Below, in pieces: positions 44,074 through 54,485 of a stretch of 64,000 bases of DNA (positions are counted from its first letter, which is position 1; each line of letters opens with the position of its first letter). The stretch lies in NCBI GenBank assembly GCA_943331005.2, contig CALQJX020000002.1, forward strand, positions 168,954 through 232,953, written 5' to 3'. Origin of the DNA: Bordetella parapertussis. GTDB lineage: Bacteria > Bacteroidota > Bacteroidia > Chitinophagales > Chitinophagaceae. A model generated the notes under the pieces. The model had not been told where the DNA came from. It saw only the letters and a list, made by a program, of their open reading frames with translations, and did no database searches. The translations under genes were made by a program, and so were the position numbers.

Positions 44074-47000
44074 CTAAAACACATATACGATACAGTTACC
44101 AGAACTATCAGGATAATACCACAAACCACCAATAGGCAATCCTCCTGGAGGAGCTACAGGTCCTCCAGGAGGACAACTACCAATTGGAATTTGCGGTACT
44201 GCAATATTATTTGCCCACAACATACAACCAGAAGTATTAGCTGTTATGTTACATCCAAATATTCCAGTAAACGGTAAACCTCCGTCATTATTATTGCTAC
44301 CACCTAGAATACTTGAACATTTACCAATTACGCAATTTCCTTCACCACCAACAATTGATGAGTGACAAGCCCCAGCACAAATAACATTACTATATCCACC
44401 ACCTATAAATCCATAAATAGTATCATAACCGCTCGACGTACCTGTATCAATACAGTTATTAGTACCGCCACCAATAAATCCGAAATGTGCACCACACGAC
44501 CCAGGTGCAGTGTTTCCTATTGTATTTGAGAAACCAGAACCTATAAATGTATAATCACCTAACGTCAAATTACCTAACGAAGTTGCAGGAACACCTCTAA
44601 AACCTCCACCATTGCCTACAAAGGAGAATTTTCCACAAGCACAGTTATACTGACCACTTCCTACAAACGAATGTTCTCCATGTGCCTTATTATTGATACT
44701 AAATGTAACCAGCGAATCGCTACCTGCACCTACAAAAGAACCAATGCCTATCGCATTATTGTGTGTGCCACCCACCACTGCAGAGTCACTACCATTTGTT
44801 ATATTACAGCAGCCGGCACCAATAAATGATCCAATTCCAGCGGTCACATTACATGTACCACCACCAACAAATGAGCATGATGCATTTACACAATTACTCA
44901 AACCTCCACCAATCACTAAGTAATTTCCAGATGCAGTATTCCCTTTTCCACCGCCAATTGATGCATAATTTGACTTTGGGGAAACTATATTGTTACTACC
45001 TCCCGCTATAAAGTTAAAGCAGGTATTTACACTAATATCTGTATCTATACAGTTACAGCAGCCACCAACTATAATACTAAAATCAGACTTACAATAACCA
45101 GAACTAGTTAAAATGTTTGAAATTGTGTTTTTGTTGCCGTTTCCAATAAAACCATTCGTCGACTCATTCAAAATACAATTATCACCTCCGTTACCAATAA
45201 AACTGTCGTTTGAGCTTGATGCAATGAAATTATTACTACCATTCCCAATGAAACTATATTGGTTTGAAGTGCCAATTGTATTAATATTACCATTACCTAT
45301 AAAAGATGAATCACCTGAGCCAATATTTGATTGACCATTAACAATAACCGAACAATTACCCGATGCTTGATTTGAGATACCATTACCCACGAATGAAGTA
45401 GCTCCAGACGCAGAGTTTGTATTTCCTCCAACTACTATTGCACAATCATTCCTAGTTGTATTGCTTATACCACTACCAATGAATGTATGTTTACCAGAAT
45501 TATTTTGATTGAGTTGACCTCCAGAAATAACTGAAAAATCATCTTTTATGGTATTTTGACAGCCACCACCAATTGCTGCATTTTTCGTTGCTGAGATAAA
45601 GTTTAGTTGACCACCAGAAATCACATTGCTGTTTGAGGTATAGCTTGATATAGTGTTGCAACACCCACCTCCAATAACTGCAAATGATGTTGAAGAAAGA
45701 CCAGTTGAAGTATTTCCTACACAGTTTTCATTTCCACCTCCTATACTACTAAATAATACATCCTGACTGGTATGATTCTTTGCACCTCCTAATATACCAT
45801 TATTACCACCTCCATCAATTTTGTTTGCCTGTCCGCCTCCAATGAAATTTTGATCGCTGTTGACGCAATTTATATATCCACCAAATACTCCTGAGAACCT
45901 ACCGTTAACCACATTCTGGCAACCAGCACCAACAATAGATCCCCATGCTGCATGACAAATTGTATTCTGTTCTCCACCACCTATTACAGAACAGCAAGCA
46001 CAAACGGCATTACTTAGACCTCCTCCTATAAAAGAATGACTTGCCGCATTAAAATTAGGACCGCAAGTAATAAAATTAAGTTCTCCACCACTTATAGAAT
46101 TAAAACAACCACAATAAATACTATTGTCTCGTCCACCTCCTATAAAATTCAAATTACTGCAGCAATGTATTATGTTGCGTTCCCCACCAACTATTGAGGA
46201 TCTACTATCGAAAATACAATTGCTAGTACCTCCACCAATAAATGATCTATCAATGTCAATTCCCGGATTTGCTGGAGGTGGAACTATACAGTTAAAATCT
46301 CCACTTCCTATCATTGATAGATTAGAATTACACAATCTATTTTCCCCTCCACTATCTATACTTGAAAATGTACTGTGCCCTAAAATTCTGTTATTTAGCC
46401 CAACAGTGATTGCACTTGTACCAACAGGAAGAGCACCACTGAGATCAATGCAGTTTTGAATACCACCACCTATAAACGAGTAACAACAATTCACACAATT
46501 TCGTCTTCCACCAACTATACTATTCCACCCTGCATCATCTCTTATCAAATTCTGAACACCACCAACTATATTTGAACAACTACCATGAATTATATTTTGT
46601 GATCCTCCACCTATGTAAGATCGGTATATTACAGATGCTGTACCTACAGGCGAATCGATACAGTTATAATCTCCTCCTCCAATTAGCGAAGTACGTCCAT
46701 TATTAATTGTATTCTGACCTCCACTATCGATACTTGAAAATAATGATTGACCAAGTATTTGATTATGGAGACCGGTCAGTATACCATTTCTACCCGTAGT
46801 GCAAAGTGGGCTAGCAGGAATAGGTGTAATAATGTTATTTATACCTCCTCCAATAAACGAAAAATTATCGTTTACAACGTGATTAGTCCCTCCAACTATA
46901 GCATTTGATGTACCCGTACTTGTGTTCAAAGAACCACCACCAACAAAAGAATAAACTGAATTCTGATGAGAATTATTTGCCCCACCAACAATTGCACTGC

Positions 47001-47856
47001 ATGATGAATTGTTATTAATAACATTCTGACAACCTCCACTAACTACACCGTATAAAGAAATACCATCAATACAGTTCATGAAACCAGCACCTATAAAACC
47101 ATGCTGAGAATTATTATTAATACAGTTTTGACTACCATTTCCAATGTTACTGTATTGAGAGCCGGTAGATATATGATTTAAACTACCGCCTCCAATAAAT
47201 GCACATGATACCTCAACACTATTATTAAAACCTCCTACAATTGATGAGTTGCTAATTCTTGTACCTACGGGGTTACTGCAAATACAATTACGTAAACCTG
47301 AGCCAATAAAACCAAAATAACCATCGGAATGACAGTTACACGCACCTCCAGAAATTGACGTATATGCTGATTCACGAATTATTTGATTCTCAAAACCAGA
47401 TAGAATACCATTTATACCTGGATGATCATTAGCGCCAAATATATCAATACAATTCAACCTACCTCCACCAATAACAGAATACATAGTATCTCTAAGAATC
47501 TGATTTTCTCTACCAGAACCTATAATGTTAGCACCACAATCAATTCTCCCAATTGCAATAGGATTATTTGTGGCTAACGTATGGCCAAAACCACCTATAA
47601 CTGTATTAAAATAACCTGAAACTGTATTATTCTGACCATTCAAAATTGTATTTGCGCATCCAATTTGCACGCCAAGGGCTGTGCTTATCTGATTTGTATT
47701 ATTATTTATTGGAGACAGCGGCCCTCCAAGTATATTTGAGAATAAACTAGCAGCTGAAATTGTACCAGAAAATCCTCCAGGTGTAGCAGGGTCACATCTT
47801 ACTACTTGAAATCCGGCAGCAGTATTATCACAATATGGGTTTCCATTTATAGGCAT
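44074..47856 (-). CDS. Giant GGGxxN-repeat fibre protein (copy 1)
   Basis: 1260 residues made almost entirely of imperfect 16-22-residue units of the type S-x-[IV]-G-G-G-x-x-N-x-[IV], with frequent Cys and CC pairs next to the Asn. Gly and Asn ladders like these indicate a beta-solenoid or a YadA-head-like trimeric roll. There is no signal peptide. The N-terminus (PINGNPYCDNTAAG, then RCDPATPGG) and C-terminus (ANNIAVPQIPIG ... NCIVYVF) are related to the 57924 product. Likely a fibre or adhesin; whether it is on the virion or the cell surface is open. Confidence 0.8.
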   Translation of the reverse strand: MPINGNPYCDNTAAGFQVVRCDPATPGGFSGTISAASLFSNILGGPLSPINNNTNQISTALGVQIGCANTILNGQNNTVSGYFNTVIGGFGHTLATNNPIAIGRIDCGANIIGSGRENQILRDTMYSVIGGGRLNCIDIFGANDHPGINGILSGFENQIIRESAYTSISGGACNCHSDGYFGFIGSGLRNCICSNPVGTRISNSSIVGGFNNSVEVSCAFIGGGSLNHISTGSQYSNIGNGSQNCINNNSQHGFIGAGFMNCIDGISLYGVVSGGCQNVINNNSSCSAIVGGANNSHQNSVYSFVGGGSLNTSTGTSNAIVGGTNHVVNDNFSFIGGGINNIITPIPASPLCTTGRNGILTGLHNQILGQSLFSSIDSGGQNTINNGRTSLIGGGDYNCIDSPVGTASVIYRSYIGGGSQNIIHGSCSNIVGGVQNLIRDDAGWNSIVGGRRNCVNCCYSFIGGGIQNCIDLSGALPVGTSAITVGLNNRILGHSTFSSIDSGGENRLCNSNLSMIGSGDFNCIVPPPANPGIDIDRSFIGGGTSNCIFDSRSSIVGGERNIIHCCSNLNFIGGGRDNSIYCGCFNSISGGELNFITCGPNFNAASHSFIGGGLSNAVCACCSVIGGGEQNTICHAAWGSIVGAGCQNVVNGRFSGVFGGYINCVNSDQNFIGGGQANKIDGGGNNGILGGAKNHTSQDVLFSSIGGGNENCVGNTSTGLSSTSFAVIGGGCCNTISSYTSNSNVISGGQLNFISATKNAAIGGGCQNTIKDDFSVISGGQLNQNNSGKHTFIGSGISNTTRNDCAIVVGGNTNSASGATSFVGNGISNQASGNCSVIVNGQSNIGSGDSSFIGNGNINTIGTSNQYSFIGNGSNNFIASSSNDSFIGNGGDNCILNESTNGFIGNGNKNTISNILTSSGYCKSDFSIIVGGCCNCIDTDISVNTCFNFIAGGSNNIVSPKSNYASIGGGKGNTASGNYLVIGGGLSNCVNASCSFVGGGTCNVTAGIGSFIGAGCCNITNGSDSAVVGGTHNNAIGIGSFVGAGSDSLVTFSINNKAHGEHSFVGSGQYNCACGKFSFVGNGGGFRGVPATSLGNLTLGDYTFIGSGFSNTIGNTAPGSCGAHFGFIGGGTNNCIDTGTSSGYDTIYGFIGGGYSNVICAGACHSSIVGGEGNCVIGKCSSILGGSNNNDGGLPFTGIFGCNITANTSGCMLWANNIAVPQIPIGSCPPGGPVAPPGGLPIGGLWYYPDSSGNCIVYVF

Positions 47857-47896
47857 AATTTGGGTATATTTAAAAGGTTAAAGAGTTTTATAAGAC

Positions 47897-48343
47897 TTAA
47901 ACAAGCATCAAATTTCTTTTATTCTCTGATAGCTCTGCATCAAGAATAATGGATACCAACACACTGTAAAAAACAGACACTTTTTCAGCATCTATATCAT
48001 CCCATTTAATGCGATTGGGAAGCAATGTTGATGATCTATAAACGACTTCTACATATTGATCTTTAACCACATCAATAGTATCTATCATCATAAGATGAAT
48101 TGATACCAAATTTGAAATGCTTGTCAAATATTCGACAAAAGCTTGAAGATCAAATATATTTTCATTTGAAATTTCAGCAATTACGTTGTTGGAAATGACA
48201 TAAGTAAGACCAATACCAGTTATTCTGATTGTATGCCACGAATTATTGTGGGACATCGATAGATTGGTATTCAGAGTATCACTTTCAGATAGTTATATAT
48301 TAAGACGTGGATCTAAGGTGGTTATTCGTTTGTTTTCAGGCAT
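47897..48343 (-). pseudogene. Small partner gene of fibre copy 1, interrupted by an in-frame stop
   Basis: An intact 119-codon frame begins at 48256, but the same frame extends upstream through a TAA at 48293-48295 to an ATG at 48343, whose leader resembles that of the next gene. Without the stop the product would have 147 residues. It is paralogous to the product at 57476 (shared I.I.G.G.T ... I and FVEYL/FIEYL, DTI.V, then W..I at similar distances). So either this gene carries a nonsense mutation with reinitiation, or a 16-codon leader peptide precedes it. Confidence 0.6.
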
Positions 48344-48505
48344 ATGTGGGTATACTTTAGTGACGAAATAAAAAAAGAACTTAAATACTATAATCAAATA
48401 TAACAATTCTGAAAATCAAAATAAAATAATTTTTATTCTGTTTTTCTAGTTAATCTTTGAAAGTAATAACATTTACAAATAGATAGTTATGATATTTAAA
48501 CGACT

Positions 48506-49840
48506 TTACTCTTTATAAAAATTCCTAAATATAACATTGTTAACTTTAATAAAATAAATACCAGGTGGGAGAAATTCTAATTTGATTACTTCTTTTTCTG
48601 AATTCTTGTATAACTTAGAAAATAGCTCCCGTCCAAATATATCAAATATATAAATATAATTTAAGTTGTGTAATGATTTTACAGTTAAATCATTCTTTAC
48701 GGGATTAGGATATATGCATATGTCTGTGCTTGGTATTTCTATGTCCTGTACATATATAGGTGCACAGGTTGGGTTAAATTCAATTTTACGGATTCTATGA
48801 TTACGTCCATCTGCAATATATAAATTATCACAAGTGTCTAAAGCCAAGCCTGATGGATGATTTAACAATGAACTACTTGCTAAGTGGCCATCTCCCGAAA
48901 ATCCAGCAACACCATTTCCTGCTATCGTAGTTATTATACCAGAACTATTAACCATCCGTAATCTATCAATATCATATTCAGCAATAAACAAATTACCATA
49001 CCTATCTTTAGCCAATTTAAAAGGAATAGTATTTGCATCTGAAGCAAGCCCACCATCTCCACTGAATCCTGAAATACCTGTTCCTACAATTGTAGTAATA
49101 AATCCAGATAGACTTACCCGATATACCCTTGAATGGGAATTAGCTATGTATACATTCCCTGCTAAGTCTGAGCATAAACCTGTAACTCCAACAATGGGGG
49201 TAGTATCTGCCATTCCTCCACCTTGACTGTTTATTATTGCTCCTGTACCTGCAAAAGTTGAAATAATACCTGAAGAGTTTACTTTCCTGACTCTGGCATT
49301 TGCATCATCAGCGATATATAAATTGCCAAATTTATCAAAGCAAATATCTAAAGGGCTAAGTATCTTTGCTGAAATTGCTGGTCCTCCATCCCCTCCATAA
49401 CCTGCTATTCCAGATCCTGCTATGGTTGTGATTACTCCATCTGTAATGTTTACTTTTCTAATTCTGTTATTACCTGCGTCTGCAATGTATAAGTTACCCA
49501 ATGTATCGATTGCAACGGATTGAGGTCGGCTAAGCATAGCATTAGTAGCTAATCCACCATCTCCGCTGTAGCCAGCTAAACCAGTTCCTGCTACTGTAGT
49601 GATTATACCAAGGCTACTAATTTTCCTGATAGTATTGCCCGTGCTACTAGTTGCAAAATAATAGTTGCCAATTTTATCAAAAACACCACCAATTGGATAA
49701 CTTATTTCTGCATTGACAGCTAAATCTCCATCACCTGTATTTCCAATAATCCCATTACCTGCAATTGTAGTAATGATCTGTGCAGGCACATAAAAAGGCA
49801 AAAAGCATACAAGTAATAACAGTAAACTATACTTCTTCAT
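48506..49840 (-). CDS. Secreted NHL-repeat protein with T9SS tail (middle cassette, second)
   Basis: 444 residues: signal peptide (LLLLLVCFLPFYVPAQ), about six NHL blades (IITTIAGNG, SGDGGLATNA, GNLYIADAGNNRIRKVN), then a type A T9SS sorting domain (IYPNPVKNDLTVKSL ... PGIYFIKVNNVIFRNFYKE). No Ig-like domains, unlike the 622- and 626-residue relatives. Closely similar in design to the adjacent 446-residue protein, so a tandem duplication is likely. Confidence 0.88.
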   Translation of the reverse strand: MKKYSLLLLLVCFLPFYVPAQIITTIAGNGIIGNTGDGDLAVNAEISYPIGGVFDKIGNYYFATSSTGNTIRKISSLGIITTVAGTGLAGYSGDGGLATNAMLSRPQSVAIDTLGNLYIADAGNNRIRKVNITDGVITTIAGSGIAGYGGDGGPAISAKILSPLDICFDKFGNLYIADDANARVRKVNSSGIISTFAGTGAIINSQGGGMADTTPIVGVTGLCSDLAGNVYIANSHSRVYRVSLSGFITTIVGTGISGFSGDGGLASDANTIPFKLAKDRYGNLFIAEYDIDRLRMVNSSGIITTIAGNGVAGFSGDGHLASSSLLNHPSGLALDTCDNLYIADGRNHRIRKIEFNPTCAPIYVQDIEIPSTDICIYPNPVKNDLTVKSLHNLNYIYIFDIFGRELFSKLYKNSEKEVIKLEFLPPGIYFIKVNNVIFRNFYKE

Positions 49841-49949
49841 ATTTTACATTTATACCTCTTTATGATCTTATAAACAACAAACCCGAAAAAATGCTACTAT
49901 AGAAATATTATTAAGAAACGAATTATTTGCGGCTGCTGAAAACAAAAAA

Positions 49950-51290
49950 CTACTCCTTTATAAAATGCTGCACATGCTGCTCATTTACACGCACAAAATA
50001 CATGCCACTTGGTAGCTCTGCAATGTTTATACTTATCCTGTCTTTTGCTTTGTAGTTATTCTTCAGTACGCACGCACCCAATAAATTTGTTACAGTTATA
50101 TTATTTATGTTTTTACAACTAATGTTCAGTACATCTGTTGCAGGGTTAGGGTATATGTTAGCTACACTGGTTTCATATTCTACTACCGGCACATATATAG
50201 GGGAGCATGTTGGGTTAAATTCAATTTTGCGGATTCGAGGATTATCAAGCTGTGAAAAAAATAAATTACCACAAGAGTCTAATGCTGTAGCACATGGATT
50301 ATTTACCTTAGAGAGTGAAGCTAATCCGCCATCACCACTATAGCCAGGTGTGCCATTACCAGCCACTGTTTCAATCATACCAAGACTATTTACTCTTCTA
50401 ATACGGTCATTATATCCATCAGGTACATAAATAACACCATTTGGGGAAACACTAATATATGCAGGCGCTATATTGGCAATTGTGGCAGGAATATTATCTC
50501 CATTATACATATAATTGCCTGGGTTTCCAGCAACAGTCACAATGACTCCATCGGTCTTTACCATTCTGATGGTATATGATGCGCCATCGGAAAAATAAAT
50601 ATTCCCGTTCATGTCGAAACTAGCGCTTATGGGACTACATGAAGCTGCCGTCGCAGGGCCGCCATCACCAAGACTACCAAGACTGCCGTTGCCGGCAATT
50701 GTCATAATAATGCCTGCTGAATTTACTTTCCTTAATCTATGATTGGCATTATCTGATATGTAAATATCTCCATTAGCGTCTACATTAACACCATAAGGAT
50801 GATTTAATTGAGCTGTGGTTGCCAAGATTCCATCGCCATTATATCCTGCATTACCATCGCCAGCTATAGTAGAAATAATACCAGAAACCGCATCAATTTT
50901 TCTTATTCTATTATTCCCCTGATCACAAAAGTAAATGTTATTATAATTGTCTACTGTTATGCCTGATGGTTGATTAATCTTTGCAGCATTTGCAGGACCA
51001 CCATCACCATAAAATCCATTGCCAGACATTCCAACTAAAGTTGTGATAATACCATTAGGTGCAATCTTTCTTATTTTATGCCCAAGCATTTCTGTGAAAA
51101 AAATATTACCATTTTTGTCCAATATCATACTTTCAGGACAATAGATACTTGCATTGGTTGCAGGCATCCCATCCCCACCTACCCCACCTCCAGCAACAAT
51201 TGTTACTATTTGTGAATTGACAATATTGGGAAAAAGATACACAATTAAAAAAAGCCGAATTTTAATCATATACAAAGTATAATTATTCAT
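49950..51290 (-). CDS. Secreted NHL-repeat protein with T9SS tail (middle cassette, first)
   Basis: 446 residues from ATG at 51290 (a second Met at 51269 directly precedes the signal peptide IKIRLFLIVYLFPNIVNSQ). About six NHL blades and a T9SS type A domain (IYPNPATDVLNISCKN ... SGMYFVRVNEQHVQHFIKE). The start lies 2 bp after the stop of the 760-residue repeat protein, so the two are co-translated. Confidence 0.88.
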   Translation of the reverse strand: MNNYTLYMIKIRLFLIVYLFPNIVNSQIVTIVAGGGVGGDGMPATNASIYCPESMILDKNGNIFFTEMLGHKIRKIAPNGIITTLVGMSGNGFYGDGGPANAAKINQPSGITVDNYNNIYFCDQGNNRIRKIDAVSGIISTIAGDGNAGYNGDGILATTAQLNHPYGVNVDANGDIYISDNANHRLRKVNSAGIIMTIAGNGSLGSLGDGGPATAASCSPISASFDMNGNIYFSDGASYTIRMVKTDGVIVTVAGNPGNYMYNGDNIPATIANIAPAYISVSPNGVIYVPDGYNDRIRRVNSLGMIETVAGNGTPGYSGDGGLASLSKVNNPCATALDSCGNLFFSQLDNPRIRKIEFNPTCSPIYVPVVEYETSVANIYPNPATDVLNISCKNINNITVTNLLGACVLKNNYKAKDRISINIAELPSGMYFVRVNEQHVQHFIKE

Positions 51291-51291
51291 A

Positions 51292-53574
51292 TTACGGCAT
51301 AATATAAAGAGGCAGTGCTCCTGCAGGTAAAGTAGAGCCAACTGTACATTTAAAAATAGTTCCTGATGGAAATCCTGTAGCTGTTCCTGGTGTATTGATA
51401 GCGTTTAAACACTCTATATGAAAAGTATTATTTGCTACAGAACATATACCTGAACCGAAAACTGCAGCATAATTATGTGTTACAGAATTATAGCCCCCAC
51501 CCAATATTGCACTGTATGTTCCGCTCAATGTATTTCCACGCCCACCTGCTATAACACCTATGTGACCGTTTATTGTGTTATGATCACCAGATAAAATCCC
51601 ACTATAGGTAATTCCAGGAAATATCACCTGATCTTGTCCTGCAAAAATTCCACTGTACCCACCACATGGATGAATGCAGTTACGCAATCCATTACCAATT
51701 ATTGAGTACATACCTTCTGCAGTATTTCCATGTCCATTACCTATAAAGCCATGTAAAGTGTCAATTCCTATAGTATTTGTAAAGCCACTTCCAATGAAAC
51801 TACATTGACCACCGGTCAAAATGTTATTACTATCTCCATTACCAATAAAACCATACTCATCAAGCACCTGATTATTTGAACCAGTACCTATAAAAGAGAA
51901 ATTATTATTGCAAATAGAATTATTATTTCCAGAACCTAACATTGAATAGCATGAATCACAAATCCGGTTACTCAAACCGTTTCCAATAACATCAAAATTT
52001 GAATATAGCTGTTTTTCACCTGCTGTTGCTGTAATACTGTTTCTACTACCGTTAAGAATAATGTCATAACAAGCTCCATTCTCATCAGGTGCGCAAATGC
52101 AATTACAAGTACCGGTACCAACCAAATCATAACGACCATTATGCACACAATTTTGTCCTCCGGTCAATACTCCTCCAAAATGGTTAACTGCTAAGTTTCT
52201 AGTACCATTTGCAACAAATGAAAACGTACCAGTAACGGTGTTTGCTTGTCCATTTAGTACATTATTGAATGCTCCATACCCACTGTTACTATCACCGCCT
52301 AATATTGACATGTGCTGTGATATACCTGGGCCAGAAGTAATAGTGTTTCTAAATCCATTGTGTATGGAGCTGTAACCCGCACCCGCTCCAACACCCGTGT
52401 TAATAATATTACGTGTACCTCCTGTTATTACTGAGAATAAACCAGCCTGGGCATCATTATTACTACCTCCGGCAACAAAACTAATTGGGGCATCAGATCG
52501 AATTTTATTTCCCAGACCGCCACCTACAACACTATATTGATTTCCGCCTCCGGCAGATTCTATACAATTGGAATCACCACCACCAATTACAGAAAAGAAA
52601 TTATCATCATCAACTAGGTTATTACATCCTCCACCAATTACGCTGAATCGTGAATTTGTCCGAATTGTATTTTGCGCACCTCCTGCAATTACATTGTTAA
52701 TATTTGAACCAGCTACAACAGTTGAAATAATCTGATTATCATTTCCACCTCCAACAACACTATTCATTGCGCCTATACAAACAGTGTTATTACAACCTCC
52801 GGAAATCACTGAGTAATCTGCTAAAAGAGAATTCCCAGCTCCACTTCCAATAAAACTAAAATTTGACGAAATACTATTTTGGCATCCTCCTGATAAATAG
52901 GAGTAATTGTTTCCTCCTACAGAAAAAATAGAGTTATTCATTCCACCTCCAATGTTGCTATAAGCCCCTAATAAGGTATTATGTCTTCCCCCTTGTATAC
53001 CAGAAAAATTTGAGTTTGCTAAAATTGAATTGCATAATCCACCAACAATACCGTTATATAAACCAGCACAAACAATATTACATCCACCTCCTACCAGCAC
53101 AGACTGTGTTGATCCTGTCAATGTGTTACAACAACCAGCAACAATTCCAGAAAAGGAACCATCTGCATAATTATGAAATCCGCTACCAATAAACAAATGT
53201 TCATTTCCCAAAATACAATTACATAACCCATTTACTATGCTATTCATTCCTACAGCACTTGCACTTCCTATTCCGTTCCCACAGCCACCAAGAACAGATG
53301 CATAATTGCCACGAGCAGTGTTATCAATCCCATTTAATATTGAATTATAACAGCCAATTGCAGGGCCTATTGGATTGATTAAAGGAATATTATTATTCTG
53401 TCCCATTACTATAGCAGACCAATTACCATAATTAGAATGCGTACCGGGCATAGGACCTCCTAAGATAATTGAATCTATTCCACTTATAATACCTGCATCA
53501 CTTCCTGCACGAGAAGCAACTGTACAACCGGTAGAAGCACCGCTAGGATCGCAAAATGTATTCCATGTAGCCAT
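51292..53574 (-). CDS. Giant GGGxxN-repeat fibre protein (copy 2)
   Basis: 760 residues from ATG at 53574 (the open frame continues upstream but without a fitting start). Repeats such as SFIGSGAGNSLLADYSVISG and GGCNNTV are the same type as in copies 1 and 3, and the N-terminal FCDPSGASTG keeps the CDP element. The C-terminus (IECLNAINTPG ... LPLYIMP) is more divergent. No signal peptide. First gene of the middle leftward cassette, followed by two NHL proteins. Confidence 0.8.
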   Translation of the reverse strand: MATWNTFCDPSGASTGCTVASRAGSDAGIISGIDSIILGGPMPGTHSNYGNWSAIVMGQNNNIPLINPIGPAIGCYNSILNGIDNTARGNYASVLGGCGNGIGSASAVGMNSIVNGLCNCILGNEHLFIGSGFHNYADGSFSGIVAGCCNTLTGSTQSVLVGGGCNIVCAGLYNGIVGGLCNSILANSNFSGIQGGRHNTLLGAYSNIGGGMNNSIFSVGGNNYSYLSGGCQNSISSNFSFIGSGAGNSLLADYSVISGGCNNTVCIGAMNSVVGGGNDNQIISTVVAGSNINNVIAGGAQNTIRTNSRFSVIGGGCNNLVDDDNFFSVIGGGDSNCIESAGGGNQYSVVGGGLGNKIRSDAPISFVAGGSNNDAQAGLFSVITGGTRNIINTGVGAGAGYSSIHNGFRNTITSGPGISQHMSILGGDSNSGYGAFNNVLNGQANTVTGTFSFVANGTRNLAVNHFGGVLTGGQNCVHNGRYDLVGTGTCNCICAPDENGACYDIILNGSRNSITATAGEKQLYSNFDVIGNGLSNRICDSCYSMLGSGNNNSICNNNFSFIGTGSNNQVLDEYGFIGNGDSNNILTGGQCSFIGSGFTNTIGIDTLHGFIGNGHGNTAEGMYSIIGNGLRNCIHPCGGYSGIFAGQDQVIFPGITYSGILSGDHNTINGHIGVIAGGRGNTLSGTYSAILGGGYNSVTHNYAAVFGSGICSVANNTFHIECLNAINTPGTATGFPSGTIFKCTVGSTLPAGALPLYIMP

Positions 53575-53712
53575 ATTTTTTAGTTTAGGTTTATTTTTCA
53601 AATAGTGTATTCCAAATTTATACAATTGTTTTCTAATTATAAAATAATTTTCCATATCTTATTTTGAAATTTGCTTTTTCAACGTACCTTCATTCAACAC
53701 AAAAATTCCCTT

Positions 53713-53979
53713 ATGAAACTCCCCCTTTCTATCATCGGAAATCTAAATTTCAAAATACGATTCAATACCACACATGGTGACACCGATCTTTATTGGCGCA
53801 TTATTGTCAATGACGTGGAATACCTTGTAAAATCTCTAAACTGTAATGTAAATACACACTCCGATGCATCCTTCGATGCTAGTGCTGGGACGATAAAATA
53901 TCACATAGCAGGATCTTGTTATTCGCTTAATATTGATACTAATTTAAACGCCACATTAGCTCCTGCGCAAATAATATAA
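53713..53979 (+). CDS. Small protein next to fibre copy 2
   Basis: 88 residues from ATG at 53713, beta-rich (FKIRFNTTHGDTDLYWRII, VEYLVKSLNCNV). Not recognised, and not clearly related to the other partner proteins. Divergent from fibre copy 2 and 2 bp upstream of the cysD remnant. Confidence 0.45.
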   Translation: MKLPLSIIGNLNFKIRFNTTHGDTDLYWRIIVNDVEYLVKSLNCNVNTHSDASFDASAGTIKYHIAGSCYSLNIDTNLNATLAPAQII

Positions 53980-53981
53980 AT

Positions 53982-54140
53982 ATGGATCACTTAGATCTTC
54001 TTGAGGCTGAAGCCATACATATTTTCAGAGAAATATCATGGCAATTCAATCGTCCTGTGTTATTGTTCTCTGGCGGAAAAAACTCTACTGTGTTAATTAA
54101 GTACAAGAACACTAACACAAACGACTGCGTTAAAGTTTAA
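53982..54140 (+). pseudogene. Truncated cysD remnant
   Basis: A 52-codon frame whose first 40 residues match the start of sulfate adenylyltransferase subunit 2: LDLLEAEAIHIFREISWQF and then PVLLFSGGKNSTVLIK. The PP-loop SGGKDS has Asp changed to Asn. After IK the match stops and a random tail follows. An intact cysD lies on the other strand at 56228-57121 and differs at many positions, so this is a decayed second copy, not a recent duplicate. Confidence 0.8.
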
Positions 54141-54485
54141 ATCTACCTTTTCGCTAAATTAACACTCCTATCGGCAAATAAATCAAGCGCAATTAATGTA
54201 AAATTCTATTTACACAAGATGAACTGATACATTTCTGCGACACTTATCATATAGATATTTAGCGTCATATAAATAATTTATTGCGATCATGTCTGCATTA
54301 AAAAAAAATTCGTACTGAAATGGTACTGGGAGAATCTGAGAAGAAGAGGCTTTTATGCATATAAGCTACTAAGTAGGCATCACGAAGTCTGTCAACAAAC
54401 AATTAAACTCATTTTTAGTTTGCATTAACAATAATTCATCCGTTAAGATCTATTACCAGTATGTATCTTTAGGTGAAACATCCTT
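54141..54485 (+). other. Decayed intergenic region
   Basis: This 345-bp stretch between the cysD remnant and cysC has no intact gene. A reading frame of about 40 codons is visible around 54293-54426 (FVLKWYWENLRRRGFYAYKL) if one base in a run of nine A at 54301-54309 is skipped; I do not recognise it. It probably represents what remains of a deletion between cysD and cysC. Confidence 0.4.

Noticed and set aside
44693..46459. Several plus-strand frames of 61-111 codons inside fibre copy 1
   Set aside because: They are Pro-rich antisense shadows of the Gly-rich repeats (GGG read backward gives Pro), not independent genes.
44074..47856. RTX calcium-binding repeats
   Set aside because: The Gly-rich units lack the Asp positions of GGxGxDxUx; Asn and Cys follow the Gly triplets instead, so an RTX reading does not hold.
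53713..53979. Fibre-2 partner protein homologous to the other two partners
   Set aside because: Position is suggestive but I could not align it to the shared I.I.G.G.T and EYL pattern, and it is divergent from the fibre gene rather than upstream in the same operon.
54293..54426. Transposase fragment near cysC
   Set aside because: A frame with an aromatic and Arg-rich stretch appears after correcting a poly-A run, but it has no recognisable transposase motif and no terminal repeats are visible.
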